Of a DNA stretch of 24,975 nucleotides, positions 8,050 through 15,688 are shown piece after piece. Under the pieces are notes generated by a model, which was not told where the DNA came from, did not search any database, and saw nothing but the letters and a program-made list of their open reading frames with translations. This DNA is from Candidatus Saccharimonadota bacterium. Lineage in GTDB: Bacteria > Patescibacteriota > Saccharimonadia > Saccharimonadales > UBA10212. Every line of letters starts with the position of its first letter. Position 1 is the stretch's first letter. A program made the position numbers and the translations under genes. The stretch is from contig JAQGHE010000046.1 in assembly GCA_028288985.1 (NCBI GenBank), positions 1 through 24,975 on the forward strand, written 5' to 3'.

Positions 8050-8499
8050 ATGGACAATGGTTCGATTAACCGCACTGCTGCCAGCGCGACGCTGCACTGC
8101 TTAACCGGCTGCGCTATTGGCGAGGTTGTGGGAATGATCATTTCTACTGCCCTAAAGTGGTCAACTACTCCAAGCGTTATCATATCTATCGTTTTAGCCT
8201 TTTTCTTCGGCTACTTCCTAAGTGTTAGACCGCTTCTTCGTCATGGGATTAATTTCCGTAAGGCCCTAAAAGTGGCACTGGCGGCCGACACCGCATCTAT
8301 TACTGTGATGGAGCTGTCTGACAACGCCTTTATCCTGGCCGTTCCGGGAGCAATTAACGCAACTCTTAGCAGCTTTTTGTTCTGGATAAGTTTATCGGTG
8401 TCCTTGGTTGTAGCGTTCTTGGTAGCCTTTCCTCTAAACCGCTACTTGATTTCTCGGGGCAAAGGCCACGCCCTCGCCCACCAATACCACCAACACTAA
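8050..8499 (+). CDS. DUF4396-like integral membrane protein
   Basis: A 149-residue protein with about four membrane helices. The pattern matches what I recall of DUF4396 proteins: an N-terminal HCLTGCAIGEVVGM, a middle AADTASITVMELSDN, FWISLSVSLVVAF, and a closing FPLNRYLISRGKGHA followed by His residues. The conserved Cys/His, Asp/Glu and Asn positions within the membrane suggest metal binding or transport, but no function is established as far as I know. It starts four bases after the stop of the beta-helix protein gene, so translation is probably coupled. It converges with the ATPase operon; the 54-base gap shows only a weak CAGC...GCTG hairpin followed by GGTTTT. Confidence 0.75.
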   Translation: MDNGSINRTAASATLHCLTGCAIGEVVGMIISTALKWSTTPSVIISIVLAFFFGYFLSVRPLLRHGINFRKALKVALAADTASITVMELSDNAFILAVPGAINATLSSFLFWISLSVSLVVAFLVAFPLNRYLISRGKGHALAHQYHQH

Positions 8500-8553
8500 C
8501 CACAGCTTAGTTTGGATGCATTGCTGGGTTTTAGACTTTCGCGGTGCGGAGGT

Positions 8554-8817
8554 CTAGACGTCTAGGAAGACGGTGGTTTGATCAGCCTTAACATGCATAA
8601 TCCCCCGCGTTATCGGCAAACTCAAACTAGGCTTGCCGTCCTTTCGGACGACTAAATTGCATGGAGTAAGCAGGGTCATGAAGTTTTTGTGGCGCGGCAA
8701 AATATCAAAGTTGCCGGTGCGGTTGGTGGCAGACACGCTATTGGCCTCGCCATCAAAGTAGATCTTAAACGGCGCATAGACTTTAACGTGCATTATCGGG
8801 GCTACTTGGTCGCTCAT
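8554..8817 (-). CDS. atpC: F1 ATPase epsilon-like subunit, N-terminal domain only
   Basis: An 87-residue protein matching only the N-terminal beta-sandwich of F1 epsilon: TGNFDILPRHKNFMTLLTPC corresponds to the usual GEFGILPGHAPLLTAL region, followed by the ITRGIMHV strand. Typical epsilon subunits have about 130-140 residues, the last 45 or so forming two helices that inhibit ATP hydrolysis; those are missing. In known enzymes the remaining sandwich connects gamma to the c-ring. It overlaps the end of the beta gene by four bases (ATGA) and is the last gene of the operon. No U-rich terminator follows. Regulation by the classical epsilon brake is not possible if the family rule holds. Confidence 0.82.
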   Translation of the reverse strand: MSDQVAPIMHVKVYAPFKIYFDGEANSVSATNRTGNFDILPRHKNFMTLLTPCNLVVRKDGKPSLSLPITRGIMHVKADQTTVFLDV

Positions 8818-10133
8818 AGGTTTTCTTTGGCTAGAATTTGCTCTATGCCGGTCAGCGTCTCTTCGCGGTGGTAGAATTCGCCTTTTTTCTTCATCATACT
8901 CTCGGTAACGAACATGTTCTGGCTGAAATACTGGATCAGCTCTTTGGCTTTACGGAAGTCTGTGCGATCCCCCGGCGACAGTTCGTTCTCGCCGATGATG
9001 GCGATGATGCTCTTCAGCGATTCGTGCTTTTGCAGCAGCTTCTGGACCTCCACAGAAAGTTTATAGTGACGCTCGCCCACCATCTCCGGACTCAGCAGGC
9101 TGGAGGTAGTTTTGATAAGGTCAACCGCCGGGCGGATACCCTGCTCGGCCACTTTACGGGAAAGCACGATAGTACCATCAAGCTCGTGCGAGATCATTAG
9201 CACCGCCGGATCGGAAAGGTCGTCTGCCGGAACATAGATGGTCTGGATGGAGGTGATGGAGCCGTTATCATTGCTACTCAAGCGGTCCTGCAGAACTTTT
9301 ACATCAGAGAAGATCGTCGGCTCGTAACCGCCCTCGCTTGGTACCTGCATAAGCACAGTTGAAAGCTCGTTTCTGGCCTGTATATAGCGGTACATATTAT
9401 CAGCAAAGAACAGGATGTCTTTTTTCTTCTCGTCCCGGAAGTATTCGGCGTTGGCAACAGCCGCAATGGCCACCAGTACGCGCGGCACCGGGTTTTGATC
9501 CATCTGGCCGAAGAACATGCAGGTACTGCCCAGCAAGTTACCTTTTTTAAGCGTGTCATAAAGTTCGTGGCCTTCGCGGATGCGCTCGCCAATGCCGGTA
9601 AAGAAACTGAGGCCCTGGCCGCTTTTAGCAACGTTGTTGATAAGCTCCATGGTAAGCACGGTCTTTCCGACACCGGCACCACCGATAATACCCATCTTGC
9701 GGCCTTTTAGCAGCGGCGTGAAGAAATCGATAACTTTGATGCCCGTTTCCAGGATGTCCGGTTTACTGGCCTTGAAGCTTTGGGTGCTGGTAGGCAGTTT
9801 GAAAATGTTTTTGCGGATAACGTCTTTACCATCAATCGGCGGCTGGCCATCCAGTGGCCGGCCCAAGGCATCTAAAATGCGCCCTATAGTCGGCTCTCCG
9901 ACCGGGATTTCTATTCCGTGCTTGGTCCTATCTACCACCATATTCTTCTGCAGACTGCGGTCTTCCAAAATGTTCAGACAGACGGCTATATTCCCGGAAG
10001 CTAAGCTGTTAACCAACAGCAGACCCTTGTTAGGGCTCTGGGCGATCAAAAGTTCGCCTATATCAGGCTGCTCGTCATCAAACTGGACCGTAACTACCAG
10101 CTCCTGAACCGACCTTATAGCTCCGGTGCTCAT
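8814..10133 (-). CDS. atpD: F1-type ATPase beta-like catalytic subunit
   Basis: A 439-residue beta subunit, somewhat shorter than the usual 460-480. The P-loop is GGAGVGKT (151-158). The catalytic glutamate is in GIGERIREG (E183), and the arginine of FADNMYRY (R249) is present, as is IYVPADDLSDPA. These imply that ATP is bound and hydrolysed. Oddities: the DELSEED loop that contacts gamma reads NELSPGD (383-389), losing several of its acidic residues, and the region after P-loop helix 5 reads HELDGTIVLSR instead of the typical HLDATTVLSR. The C-terminus is Lys-rich before EETLTGIEQILAKENL. A 94-base gap separates it from the gamma gene; GAGGG is about nine bases before the ATG. It overlaps the epsilon gene by four bases. 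Confidence 0.95.
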   Translation of the reverse strand: MSTGAIRSVQELVVTVQFDDEQPDIGELLIAQSPNKGLLLVNSLASGNIAVCLNILEDRSLQKNMVVDRTKHGIEIPVGEPTIGRILDALGRPLDGQPPIDGKDVIRKNIFKLPTSTQSFKASKPDILETGIKVIDFFTPLLKGRKMGIIGGAGVGKTVLTMELINNVAKSGQGLSFFTGIGERIREGHELYDTLKKGNLLGSTCMFFGQMDQNPVPRVLVAIAAVANAEYFRDEKKKDILFFADNMYRYIQARNELSTVLMQVPSEGGYEPTIFSDVKVLQDRLSSNDNGSITSIQTIYVPADDLSDPAVLMISHELDGTIVLSRKVAEQGIRPAVDLIKTTSSLLSPEMVGERHYKLSVEVQKLLQKHESLKSIIAIIGENELSPGDRTDFRKAKELIQYFSQNMFVTESMMKKKGEFYHREETLTGIEQILAKENL

Positions 10134-10227
10134 CCCGTTAGGCCCTCAATGGATTTAGAGCGTTGAAGCATGCACGCATATTCAGTCGTCCGCCGAAATA
10201 TGAAAGTTAAGTGAGATCTAAAGGGAC

Positions 10228-11079
10228 TCATTCTGGTTTATTCCTTAGGCCGTTCATAATTTCTTTCAGTCTTTCGTCTTTGATGTGGCGGCGGGCCCGG
10301 TTATAGCTAAGGCTTAGTTCGCCAAGCGATTCGTTTGATTTTTCTTTGGCGGCACTCATGGCGCGGAAACGGCTGGCATATTGGGCCAGTTTTGACTCCA
10401 GGATTACTTCGCCTAGCATGATCTGCATCATGGAGCGTTCCAGGTGGTTGGCGACATCGAAGCTGCTTGGCTCAAAGATATAATTTTTCTCGCTGATGAC
10501 TTCTTCTGCGGCGGCTACCGTGCGGCCGCGCTCTGTAACGGCACTGCCCAGCTGGAAGTTCTTTATCTCTTGGTTGCTTAGCGAAATATAATTTTCGTAA
10601 TAGACCACTGTGGACATATATTTCTGAGATTCTGCCGTCAGCGGAGTAACGTTTATATTCTGATCGCGGTTGGGCATTCTGAAACTTTTTATAAATGGTA
10701 CGCCGTTTTGCTTTAGCTGCACGGCTCCGTGGTGGCCGACTACGACTATATCGTTACGGGCTGGATCGTAGGCCTTGAGGGCCTCGCGTACCAGCTTCTG
10801 ATCGATATCACCGCTGAAGCTTCCCTCGCTGGTTATCAGTATCATCAGCTCCTTCTGAATCGGTATCACATCAGTCTGGCTACGGCCGAAACCAAACATA
10901 CCGTTCAGGTGGATCTGACTATAAATTCTCCAAAGGTCGTTAAAGAACCCTTGGCTTTGAAGCACCTGGTCGCGGATCTGGCTGATGCGCATGCTGGCAA
11001 TTCCTTCAAAAGCGCTGGATAACTGCGCCATGGTGGCCATGGTGTCTTTTTCTTTTAGGATTTCGCCCAGCGCCCTCAT
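10228..11079 (-). CDS. atpG: F1-type ATPase gamma-like central stalk subunit
   Basis: A 283-residue protein of normal gamma length. The N-terminal helix (TMAQLSSAFEGIASMRISQIRD) and C-terminal helix (ASRFRAMSAAKEKSNESLGE, then LSYNRARRHIKDERLKEIMNGL) match the two long helices that form the rotating shaft. The Rossmann-like middle is divergent: the usual TSDRGLCGG reads TSEGSFSGD. The ATG at 11079 is preceded by AGGAGG (11086-11091) at six-base spacing and overlaps the alpha stop by four bases, fixing the start. Because alpha and beta are active-type sequences, this should rotate, but its partner on the membrane side would have to be the unusual c-like protein. The 94 bases after it before the beta gene show no gene. 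Confidence 0.88.
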   Translation of the reverse strand: MRALGEILKEKDTMATMAQLSSAFEGIASMRISQIRDQVLQSQGFFNDLWRIYSQIHLNGMFGFGRSQTDVIPIQKELMILITSEGSFSGDIDQKLVREALKAYDPARNDIVVVGHHGAVQLKQNGVPFIKSFRMPNRDQNINVTPLTAESQKYMSTVVYYENYISLSNQEIKNFQLGSAVTERGRTVAAAEEVISEKNYIFEPSSFDVANHLERSMMQIMLGEVILESKLAQYASRFRAMSAAKEKSNESLGELSLSYNRARRHIKDERLKEIMNGLRNKPE

Positions 11080-12572
11080 GATTTGCCTCCTGCGGGAGCG
11101 GTAGCTGCAGGGGCGGCCACTGGGGCTGGCGCAGCTGGTGGAGCCGGCATAGCCGATTTGAATTCGGCTACAAGCTTAGCTTTAACCTTCTCAAAATCTT
11201 CATCAGACTTTATTTTTGGTCCTTCGACACGGACGGCTTCTTTGACTTTATCTATAGGCAGCGGGGCATTGGGATTAGAGTCTAAAACGATATCAAGCAG
11301 CAGTTGCTGGGTTACCAGATTATACGTCTCACCCGGAACCTGGGTGTAAAGCTCCTTCAGCCTCCCGCCAAGTACCAGGGCGGATTTGGCTTCATCGCCC
11401 ATTTCCGAACCGAAGCGGGCAAACTCCTGGGCCTCGGAATAAGACGCCAGGGTTTTGGTTATTTTTTTGTTTTGATCCTTCTGGCGATCGCTGTGTCCCA
11501 CGGTACCGACACGGGTAACAGACAACCCCGTGTGGATAGCCGGGCGCTGGCCATCATGAAAGACATTCATATCTAAAATCCACTGTCCATCGGTGATGGA
11601 CATGATGTTCGTAGGCAGGTAGCTGGTTATGTCTCCGCCAGCGGCGTTGACGACGGGCACCGATGTCAGGTGTTTTTTATTACGGTTCAAGCGGCCGGCT
11701 CTCTCAAGTAGTGAGGAGTGGGCGTGGAACATATCGCCGGGGTAGCTGTCGCGTCCGGGGCTTGACCCTGAAAGCAGCGCGATTTCGCGGTAAGCCAGGG
11801 CGTGGGTTGTCAGATCGTCGTACAAGATTACGGTATCGATTCCCTGATCCTGCCAGAGATACTCGGCCAACGCCGCACCGACATAGGGTGCCAGATAACT
11901 CATAACCAAAGATTCAAAAACGGTTGAGACCACCACGATGGTCTTCTCCATAGCTTTGTTGGCGACAAGCCTATTTATCAGATCATCAATATCGCTTTTG
12001 CGCTTGGCGATCATCACGTAAACGGCGATCTGGTCTGTATCGCGCTGGTTGATGGCAATCTGGGAGGCCATAGTGGATTTTCCGGATTTGCTATCCCCAA
12101 TGATGGCTAGGCGCTGTCCGCGCACAATCGGGAACATGGCGTCGATAATAGTGATACCCGTTTCCAGCTGGGTGGTTAGAAGTTCGCGCTGATAAATCGG
12201 GGGGGCGGCGTTAAACACCGGCCAGCTGGCATCAGCGGCAACGGCTCCTTTGCCATCCAAAGGCTCTCCCATTACTGAAATTACCCGGCCGACGAAATCT
12301 TTGCCGACTTTAGCCATCATAGAATTGCTTTGCACTACGCCTAGTGTCCCTATGCGCAGCGTGTCGCTTCCCAGGTGCAGTATGACCACCCGGTCTTCCA
12401 GGATGTGGTGGACGAAGCCTTTGCTGCCGTCATCAAAGACCACCAGCGAGTGGACATTTACCGGCTGCATACCACTAGCTTGAACCAAGAAGCTGTTCAC
12501 AGCGATAACTTCACCAACCGGATTGCCGGCGTCTACGAGGCTTTGAAAATGTTTGCGCGCTTCACCTTCCAT
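11076..12572 (-). CDS. atpA: F1-type ATPase alpha-like subunit
   Basis: About 498 residues from the ATG at 12572, which has GGAG six bases upstream. An in-frame TTG at 12587 adds five residues. The nucleotide loop reads GDSKSGKST where typical alpha has GDRQTGKT. The arginine finger motif is present in GLSVTRVG, and SSPGRDSYPGDMFHAHSSLLERA matches the typical alpha LRRPPGREAYPGD region. The N-terminus is shorter than usual, which may alter contact with delta. The C-terminus ends in an Ala/Pro-rich low-complexity tail of about 30 residues that normal alpha subunits lack. The gene overlaps the end of delta by about 11 bases and the gamma start by four. This is a firm F1 alpha homologue but a diverged one. 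Confidence 0.93.
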   Translation of the reverse strand: MEGEARKHFQSLVDAGNPVGEVIAVNSFLVQASGMQPVNVHSLVVFDDGSKGFVHHILEDRVVILHLGSDTLRIGTLGVVQSNSMMAKVGKDFVGRVISVMGEPLDGKGAVAADASWPVFNAAPPIYQRELLTTQLETGITIIDAMFPIVRGQRLAIIGDSKSGKSTMASQIAINQRDTDQIAVYVMIAKRKSDIDDLINRLVANKAMEKTIVVVSTVFESLVMSYLAPYVGAALAEYLWQDQGIDTVILYDDLTTHALAYREIALLSGSSPGRDSYPGDMFHAHSSLLERAGRLNRNKKHLTSVPVVNAAGGDITSYLPTNIMSITDGQWILDMNVFHDGQRPAIHTGLSVTRVGTVGHSDRQKDQNKKITKTLASYSEAQEFARFGSEMGDEAKSALVLGGRLKELYTQVPGETYNLVTQQLLLDIVLDSNPNAPLPIDKVKEAVRVEGPKIKSDEDFEKVKAKLVAEFKSAMPAPPAAPAPVAAPAATAPAGGKS

Positions 12573-13050
12573 TAATGGCTCCGGCAATCAGTTCGTTCAA
12601 AAAGTGGGCCTGTTTTTGCAGGTGCACTCGCATACTCATATCAAAAACCTTATTAGGGGTACGCAAAATACAGCCGGCGGCAATAGCCGGGGCGACTCCC
12701 GTCTGCACTAGACAGTTGGGGTGGATCTGCTCTCTAAGCCACAGCAAGATAGGTTCTACGGCCTTGGGAGACGGTTCGTTGGCAAAGCTAAGATGCAGCG
12801 ATGGGGCCTGCCGGCTCAAAGTTTCCAACTGTTCGTACAAAGTCTTACGGCTATCCGCATCCAGCAGATTAAGGCCGTTTATCTCGCCAAGCTGATCGAG
12901 CATTTTGGTTGTCTTGGGCGGTTGAAGCGGGGTACCGCCTTTTCTGGCTGCCGCACCGGCAAAGAAATCATCCAGCGAATTAATTTCGCGCAGCAAGCGC
13001 ATAGCGTCCGCCCGGCTGACAACCGTACTTGGCAGCTTAAGCTGTGCCAT
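12562..13050 (-). CDS. atpH: F1 ATPase delta-like (OSCP) subunit
   Basis: About 162 residues from the second ATG (13050), which has GAGG nine bases upstream; the first ATG (13059) would place that site directly against the start codon. The overall divergence is high. The C-terminal signature resembles delta/OSCP: VAPAIAAGCILRTPNKVFDM followed by SMRVHLQKQ, matching the usual I-x-G-G-x-x-x-R-x-x-x-x-v-x-D-x-S pattern. Delta joins the top of the alpha/beta ring to the b stalk. Position between the b-like and alpha genes agrees with the standard F1 order. It overlaps the b-like gene by 14 bases and alpha by about 11. The assignment rests on the C-terminal motif and gene order. Confidence 0.75.
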   Translation of the reverse strand: MAQLKLPSTVVSRADAMRLLREINSLDDFFAGAAARKGGTPLQPPKTTKMLDQLGEINGLNLLDADSRKTLYEQLETLSRQAPSLHLSFANEPSPKAVEPILLWLREQIHPNCLVQTGVAPAIAAGCILRTPNKVFDMSMRVHLQKQAHFLNELIAGAINGR

Positions 13051-13666
13051 TGCGAACATCCTCGATAATGGCTTGTTTGTTTGCTTCCAGCTCCGCCAAG
13101 ATGTATTCCAGCTGGTCAGACAGGTCGATCTGATTGCCGATAGCTTTGATCACATAGTGGTTAACGATGCTGGCCATATCCTGCTCGAACTGTTTGATGG
13201 CTCTTTCCTTATTGGCATTATTCTGTGCCGCCAGCTGCTGCTCCATCAATTGGCGCTGCTGCTCAATGGTGGTTATGGTTTTTTCGATTGAACCCAGCGC
13301 GATTTGCTTGGCGTCGGCTATCGACTGCTCGTATTTTTTAAACTCTGCCTGGAGTGTCCGGGTCAATTCGGAGCGCATGTAGTCATTAAGCTGGGCGGTA
13401 GTTTCACGCAGGTCCTGCTGTAGGAACATGGCGCTCTCGCCGATCACTTTTTCAAAGTGCAGGCGGCCGCGGTTACGCAGCTCTTCGCGGAACTCGTCAT
13501 TAAAAATGTGCTCTACGTCTTCGGCGGCCTCATCAGATAGCTGGCCCGGGGCTAATTTTTTAGCCGGACCGGATCCGCGGCCTTCCATGCGCCATATCAG
13601 CCACACAAAAGCCGCCGTTGAGCTTAGCAACGATCCGACGATTAATATCAGCCCACCCTTATTCAT
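13037..13666 (-). CDS. atpF: F-type ATPase b-like peripheral stalk subunit
   Basis: A 209-residue protein with one N-terminal membrane helix (GGLILIVGSLLSSTAAFVWLIW, residues 4-25) and then a long, charged, mostly helical region rich in Gln/Glu/Lys that should form a coiled coil (EKTITTIEQQRQLMEQQLAA and neighbours). This is the topology of subunit b, which is about 155-170 residues in most bacteria, so this one is about 40 residues longer. Identity is based on topology and position between the c-like and delta genes, not on a sequence motif, since b subunits are poorly conserved. It starts 19 bases after the c-like gene. If there is no subunit a, what it anchors against in the membrane is unclear. 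Confidence 0.75.
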   Translation of the reverse strand: MNKGGLILIVGSLLSSTAAFVWLIWRMEGRGSGPAKKLAPGQLSDEAAEDVEHIFNDEFREELRNRGRLHFEKVIGESAMFLQQDLRETTAQLNDYMRSELTRTLQAEFKKYEQSIADAKQIALGSIEKTITTIEQQRQLMEQQLAAQNNANKERAIKQFEQDMASIVNHYVIKAIGNQIDLSDQLEYILAELEANKQAIIEDVRNGTA

Positions 13667-13685
13667 TTTTAAGTATTTTTGTTCC

Positions 13686-14501
13686 TTATATTCTTAGTAG
13701 TAAATATACTCCAAATAACCCGACAAGGAAAACCAGAACAGCCGCGCTTACCACCCTGAACATACTGTTGAGGATATGTCCGCGGTTGAGCGGATTGCGA
13801 CCCATAGCTATCATGCCGCCCCGCACGGAAGCCCACAGCAGCGTAGTAGCCAGCGTAACGGCGGCTATCAGGAAAACCAAGGATAAGTATATGCGCTGGG
13901 CGGAAACGGGTTTACCGGCTACGGCAGCACCGACAGTACGCATAAATCCCGGCACAAAAACGTCGTTGGTAGCGACCGGATTTTTGCGGGGATCGATGTT
14001 GACCATTATCTTCCCGACGGAGAAGTTGCCGGCTTTAGTAATAACGCCTTTTTTACCGTCAAAAGCCTCCAGAGCTTGGCCGATGATGGACTTCTGATCG
14101 CCGGCTACCAGCGCCGCTATACCGCTGGTGGAAGATATAGACACATAATCGCCCTGGCGGATATTGCCGCGCTCCGTGCTGACAAATACCTGATAATTAC
14201 CGGTTGTGGCCACGAAAACCTGCCCCTCAACCTGGCGATTAAGAGTCAAGGGGGCATTGCTGGGATCTATCACTACACCGTATATACTGCCGGAGTCCCC
14301 CGCCGGAGTGGCCTCTACCGTATCCTGAGAATTCTTAACCATAGAGACCAAAAATCCCTGCTGCACGACACCCTTTGATTTATAACCCTGTACGACGTTA
14401 TCGGCATGGGCATGCAAGGGCAAGAGAATCAGGAGTAATAAAAGGGCCGGGATTATCCGTATATAAGTCCGCAATGGGGCATCCCGAAAAAGTCTCTTCA
14501 T
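13686..14501 (-). CDS. subunit c-like hairpin protein with signal peptide and large extracellular domain
   Basis: A 271-residue protein occupying the position of atpE. Residues 1-33 form a signal peptide (core PALLLLLILLPL, cut site AHA). Residues about 34-200 are extracellular; within them GDYVSISSTSGIAA and IIGQALEAFDGKKG resemble beta domains found near the ends of tail-fibre or spike proteins. Residues 203-225 are TM1, 227-245 a polar loop containing MGRNP (233-237), and 247-269 TM2. The GRNP loop and hairpin match the cytoplasmic loop of F-type subunit c, and the topology (both ends outside) agrees. The ion-binding carboxylate expected 18 residues after the loop proline is Val255, and TM2 has no Asp or Glu at all. 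It therefore should not carry protons or sodium in the usual way. First gene of the operon; TATAAT lies ten bases upstream. Confidence 0.8.
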   Translation of the reverse strand: MKRLFRDAPLRTYIRIIPALLLLLILLPLHAHADNVVQGYKSKGVVQQGFLVSMVKNSQDTVEATPAGDSGSIYGVVIDPSNAPLTLNRQVEGQVFVATTGNYQVFVSTERGNIRQGDYVSISSTSGIAALVAGDQKSIIGQALEAFDGKKGVITKAGNFSVGKIMVNIDPRKNPVATNDVFVPGFMRTVGAAVAGKPVSAQRIYLSLVFLIAAVTLATTLLWASVRGGMIAMGRNPLNRGHILNSMFRVVSAAVLVFLVGLFGVYLLLRI

Positions 14502-14510
14502 CTGGGGGAT

Positions 14511-14516
14511 ATTATA
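14511..14516 (-). promoter_or_regulatory. -10 box (TATAAT) for the ATPase operon
   Basis: A perfect TATAAT on the minus strand, with nine bases between it and the ATG at 14501, predicting a leader of only a few bases. No convincing -35. A near-palindrome TGCTTTTAAAGCA (about 14524-14536) lies just upstream, between this box and the end of the cysteine desulfurase gene. It suggests the ATPase operon is transcribed separately from the genes before it. Confidence 0.5.
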
Positions 14517-14546
14517 CTGCTTTTGCTTTTAAAGCACTACTGTTAC

Positions 14547-15686
14547 CTACAATATGGACGCTAGCAATTGGACGGCCGTTGTTATATCTTTTTGCTTAGT
14601 TTGTCTGCCAAGGCTAAACCGCAGAGTCGCCCGCGCCTCCGGGCCGTCCAGACCGATGGCGGAAAGCACGTGGGAAGGTTCGACGCTATCCGCGCTGCAG
14701 GCGCTGCCGACAGCCGCCTGGATTCCCCGCTCATCCAGCTCCATCATCAACCGCTCGTTATCCCGCCCGGGAAAACTGACGCTTAGTATATGCGGCGCCC
14801 GGTGTTTTTTGGAGCCGTTTATAACTGCCGCGGAATAAATTTCGGCGATCTCATTTTCCATGCTATGCCGCAGGCCGGTTATCCTTTGCGACTCTTCCTC
14901 TCTGTTCTTTTGGGCAATGTCGAGAGCCCTGACGAGTCCGATGATGCCGGCTACGTTCTCGGTGCCGCTTCTGATATTGAACTCCTGACCGCCACCCAGG
15001 ATTAGCGGTTCAAGCTGCACCCCAGCCCGTACGTAAAGCGCGCCGCTTTGCTTGGGACCATAAATTTTGCCGCCGTTAATACTCATTAAATCCACTCCTA
15101 GCCGCGAAACGTGTAGATCAAAAAAATTGCCCGCCTGGGCGGCATCGGTGTGCAGGTAAATCGGCAGCTTGTTGCCGGCGCGCTGCCGGCTTTTGCGGGT
15201 CTGCTCGACCAGCTTTGCAATTTCCCGCAGAGGCTGGACGCTGCCAAGTTCGTTATTGACCAGCATCACGCTAATCAGCAGGGTCTTCTCGTTAATATTC
15301 TTAGCCAAATGGTCTATATCTACTATGCCGCCGGTGCTTACCGGAATTAATTTGGCGTCGGCTTTTTGAGCAGGGGCGATTACCGACTCGTGCTCAATGG
15401 CACTGACCAGAATTTCGCCTTCCGGATGTTTGGCGGCAACTCCTAGTATGGCCAGGTTATTGGCTTCCGTAGCCCCGGAAGTAAAGATAATTTCGGCAGG
15501 GCGGGCACCCAGCCAGCCGGCAACCGCAGCCCTTGCCTGCTCTACCGCCTGTCGAGTGCTGCGGGCGGCAATATAGGTTGCCGAAGGATTATAAAACTGC
15601 TCGGTAAAATATGGCGTCATAGCCAGAAGCACCTCCGGGTCAAGCGGGGTGGCGGCAGCATAATCTAAATAAATGGGTTTGGTCAT
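14547..15686 (-). CDS. iscS: cysteine desulfurase (NifS/IscS family)
   Basis: A 379-residue PLP enzyme that takes sulfur from cysteine as a persulfide for tRNA thiolation and Fe-S clusters. It starts with the typical IYLDYAAATPLDPEV. The PLP lysine is in INGGKIYGPKQSGALYVR; most relatives have S-x-H-K here, so the His before the lysine is Gly. GGGQEFNIRSGTENVAG follows. The persulfide cysteine is in VGSACSADSVEPSHVL, with the SAC-S pattern and long loop of the IscS-type group. The ATG is two bases after the TatD stop, so the two are probably coupled. No Fe-S scaffold genes are nearby, so supply to MnmA (31-1128) is a reasonable inference. Named iscS by family; nifS-type naming would be equally fair. 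Confidence 0.93.
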   Translation of the reverse strand: MTKPIYLDYAAATPLDPEVLLAMTPYFTEQFYNPSATYIAARSTRQAVEQARAAVAGWLGARPAEIIFTSGATEANNLAILGVAAKHPEGEILVSAIEHESVIAPAQKADAKLIPVSTGGIVDIDHLAKNINEKTLLISVMLVNNELGSVQPLREIAKLVEQTRKSRQRAGNKLPIYLHTDAAQAGNFFDLHVSRLGVDLMSINGGKIYGPKQSGALYVRAGVQLEPLILGGGQEFNIRSGTENVAGIIGLVRALDIAQKNREEESQRITGLRHSMENEIAEIYSAAVINGSKKHRAPHILSVSFPGRDNERLMMELDERGIQAAVGSACSADSVEPSHVLSAIGLDGPEARATLRFSLGRQTKQKDITTAVQLLASIL

Positions 15687-15688
15687 CG

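Noticed and set aside
8838..9200. A 120-residue plus-strand open frame opposite the F1 beta-like gene
   Set aside because: It is antisense to a strongly conserved coding region and has no independent support; the same holds for other frames opposite atpA, metG and iscS.
8814..14501. The ATPase operon considered as an N-ATPase or V-type enzyme
   Set aside because: The gene order and subunits (delta, gamma, epsilon, b-like) follow the bacterial F1 pattern; N-ATPase operons start with beta-epsilon and have atpQ/atpR, which are not present.
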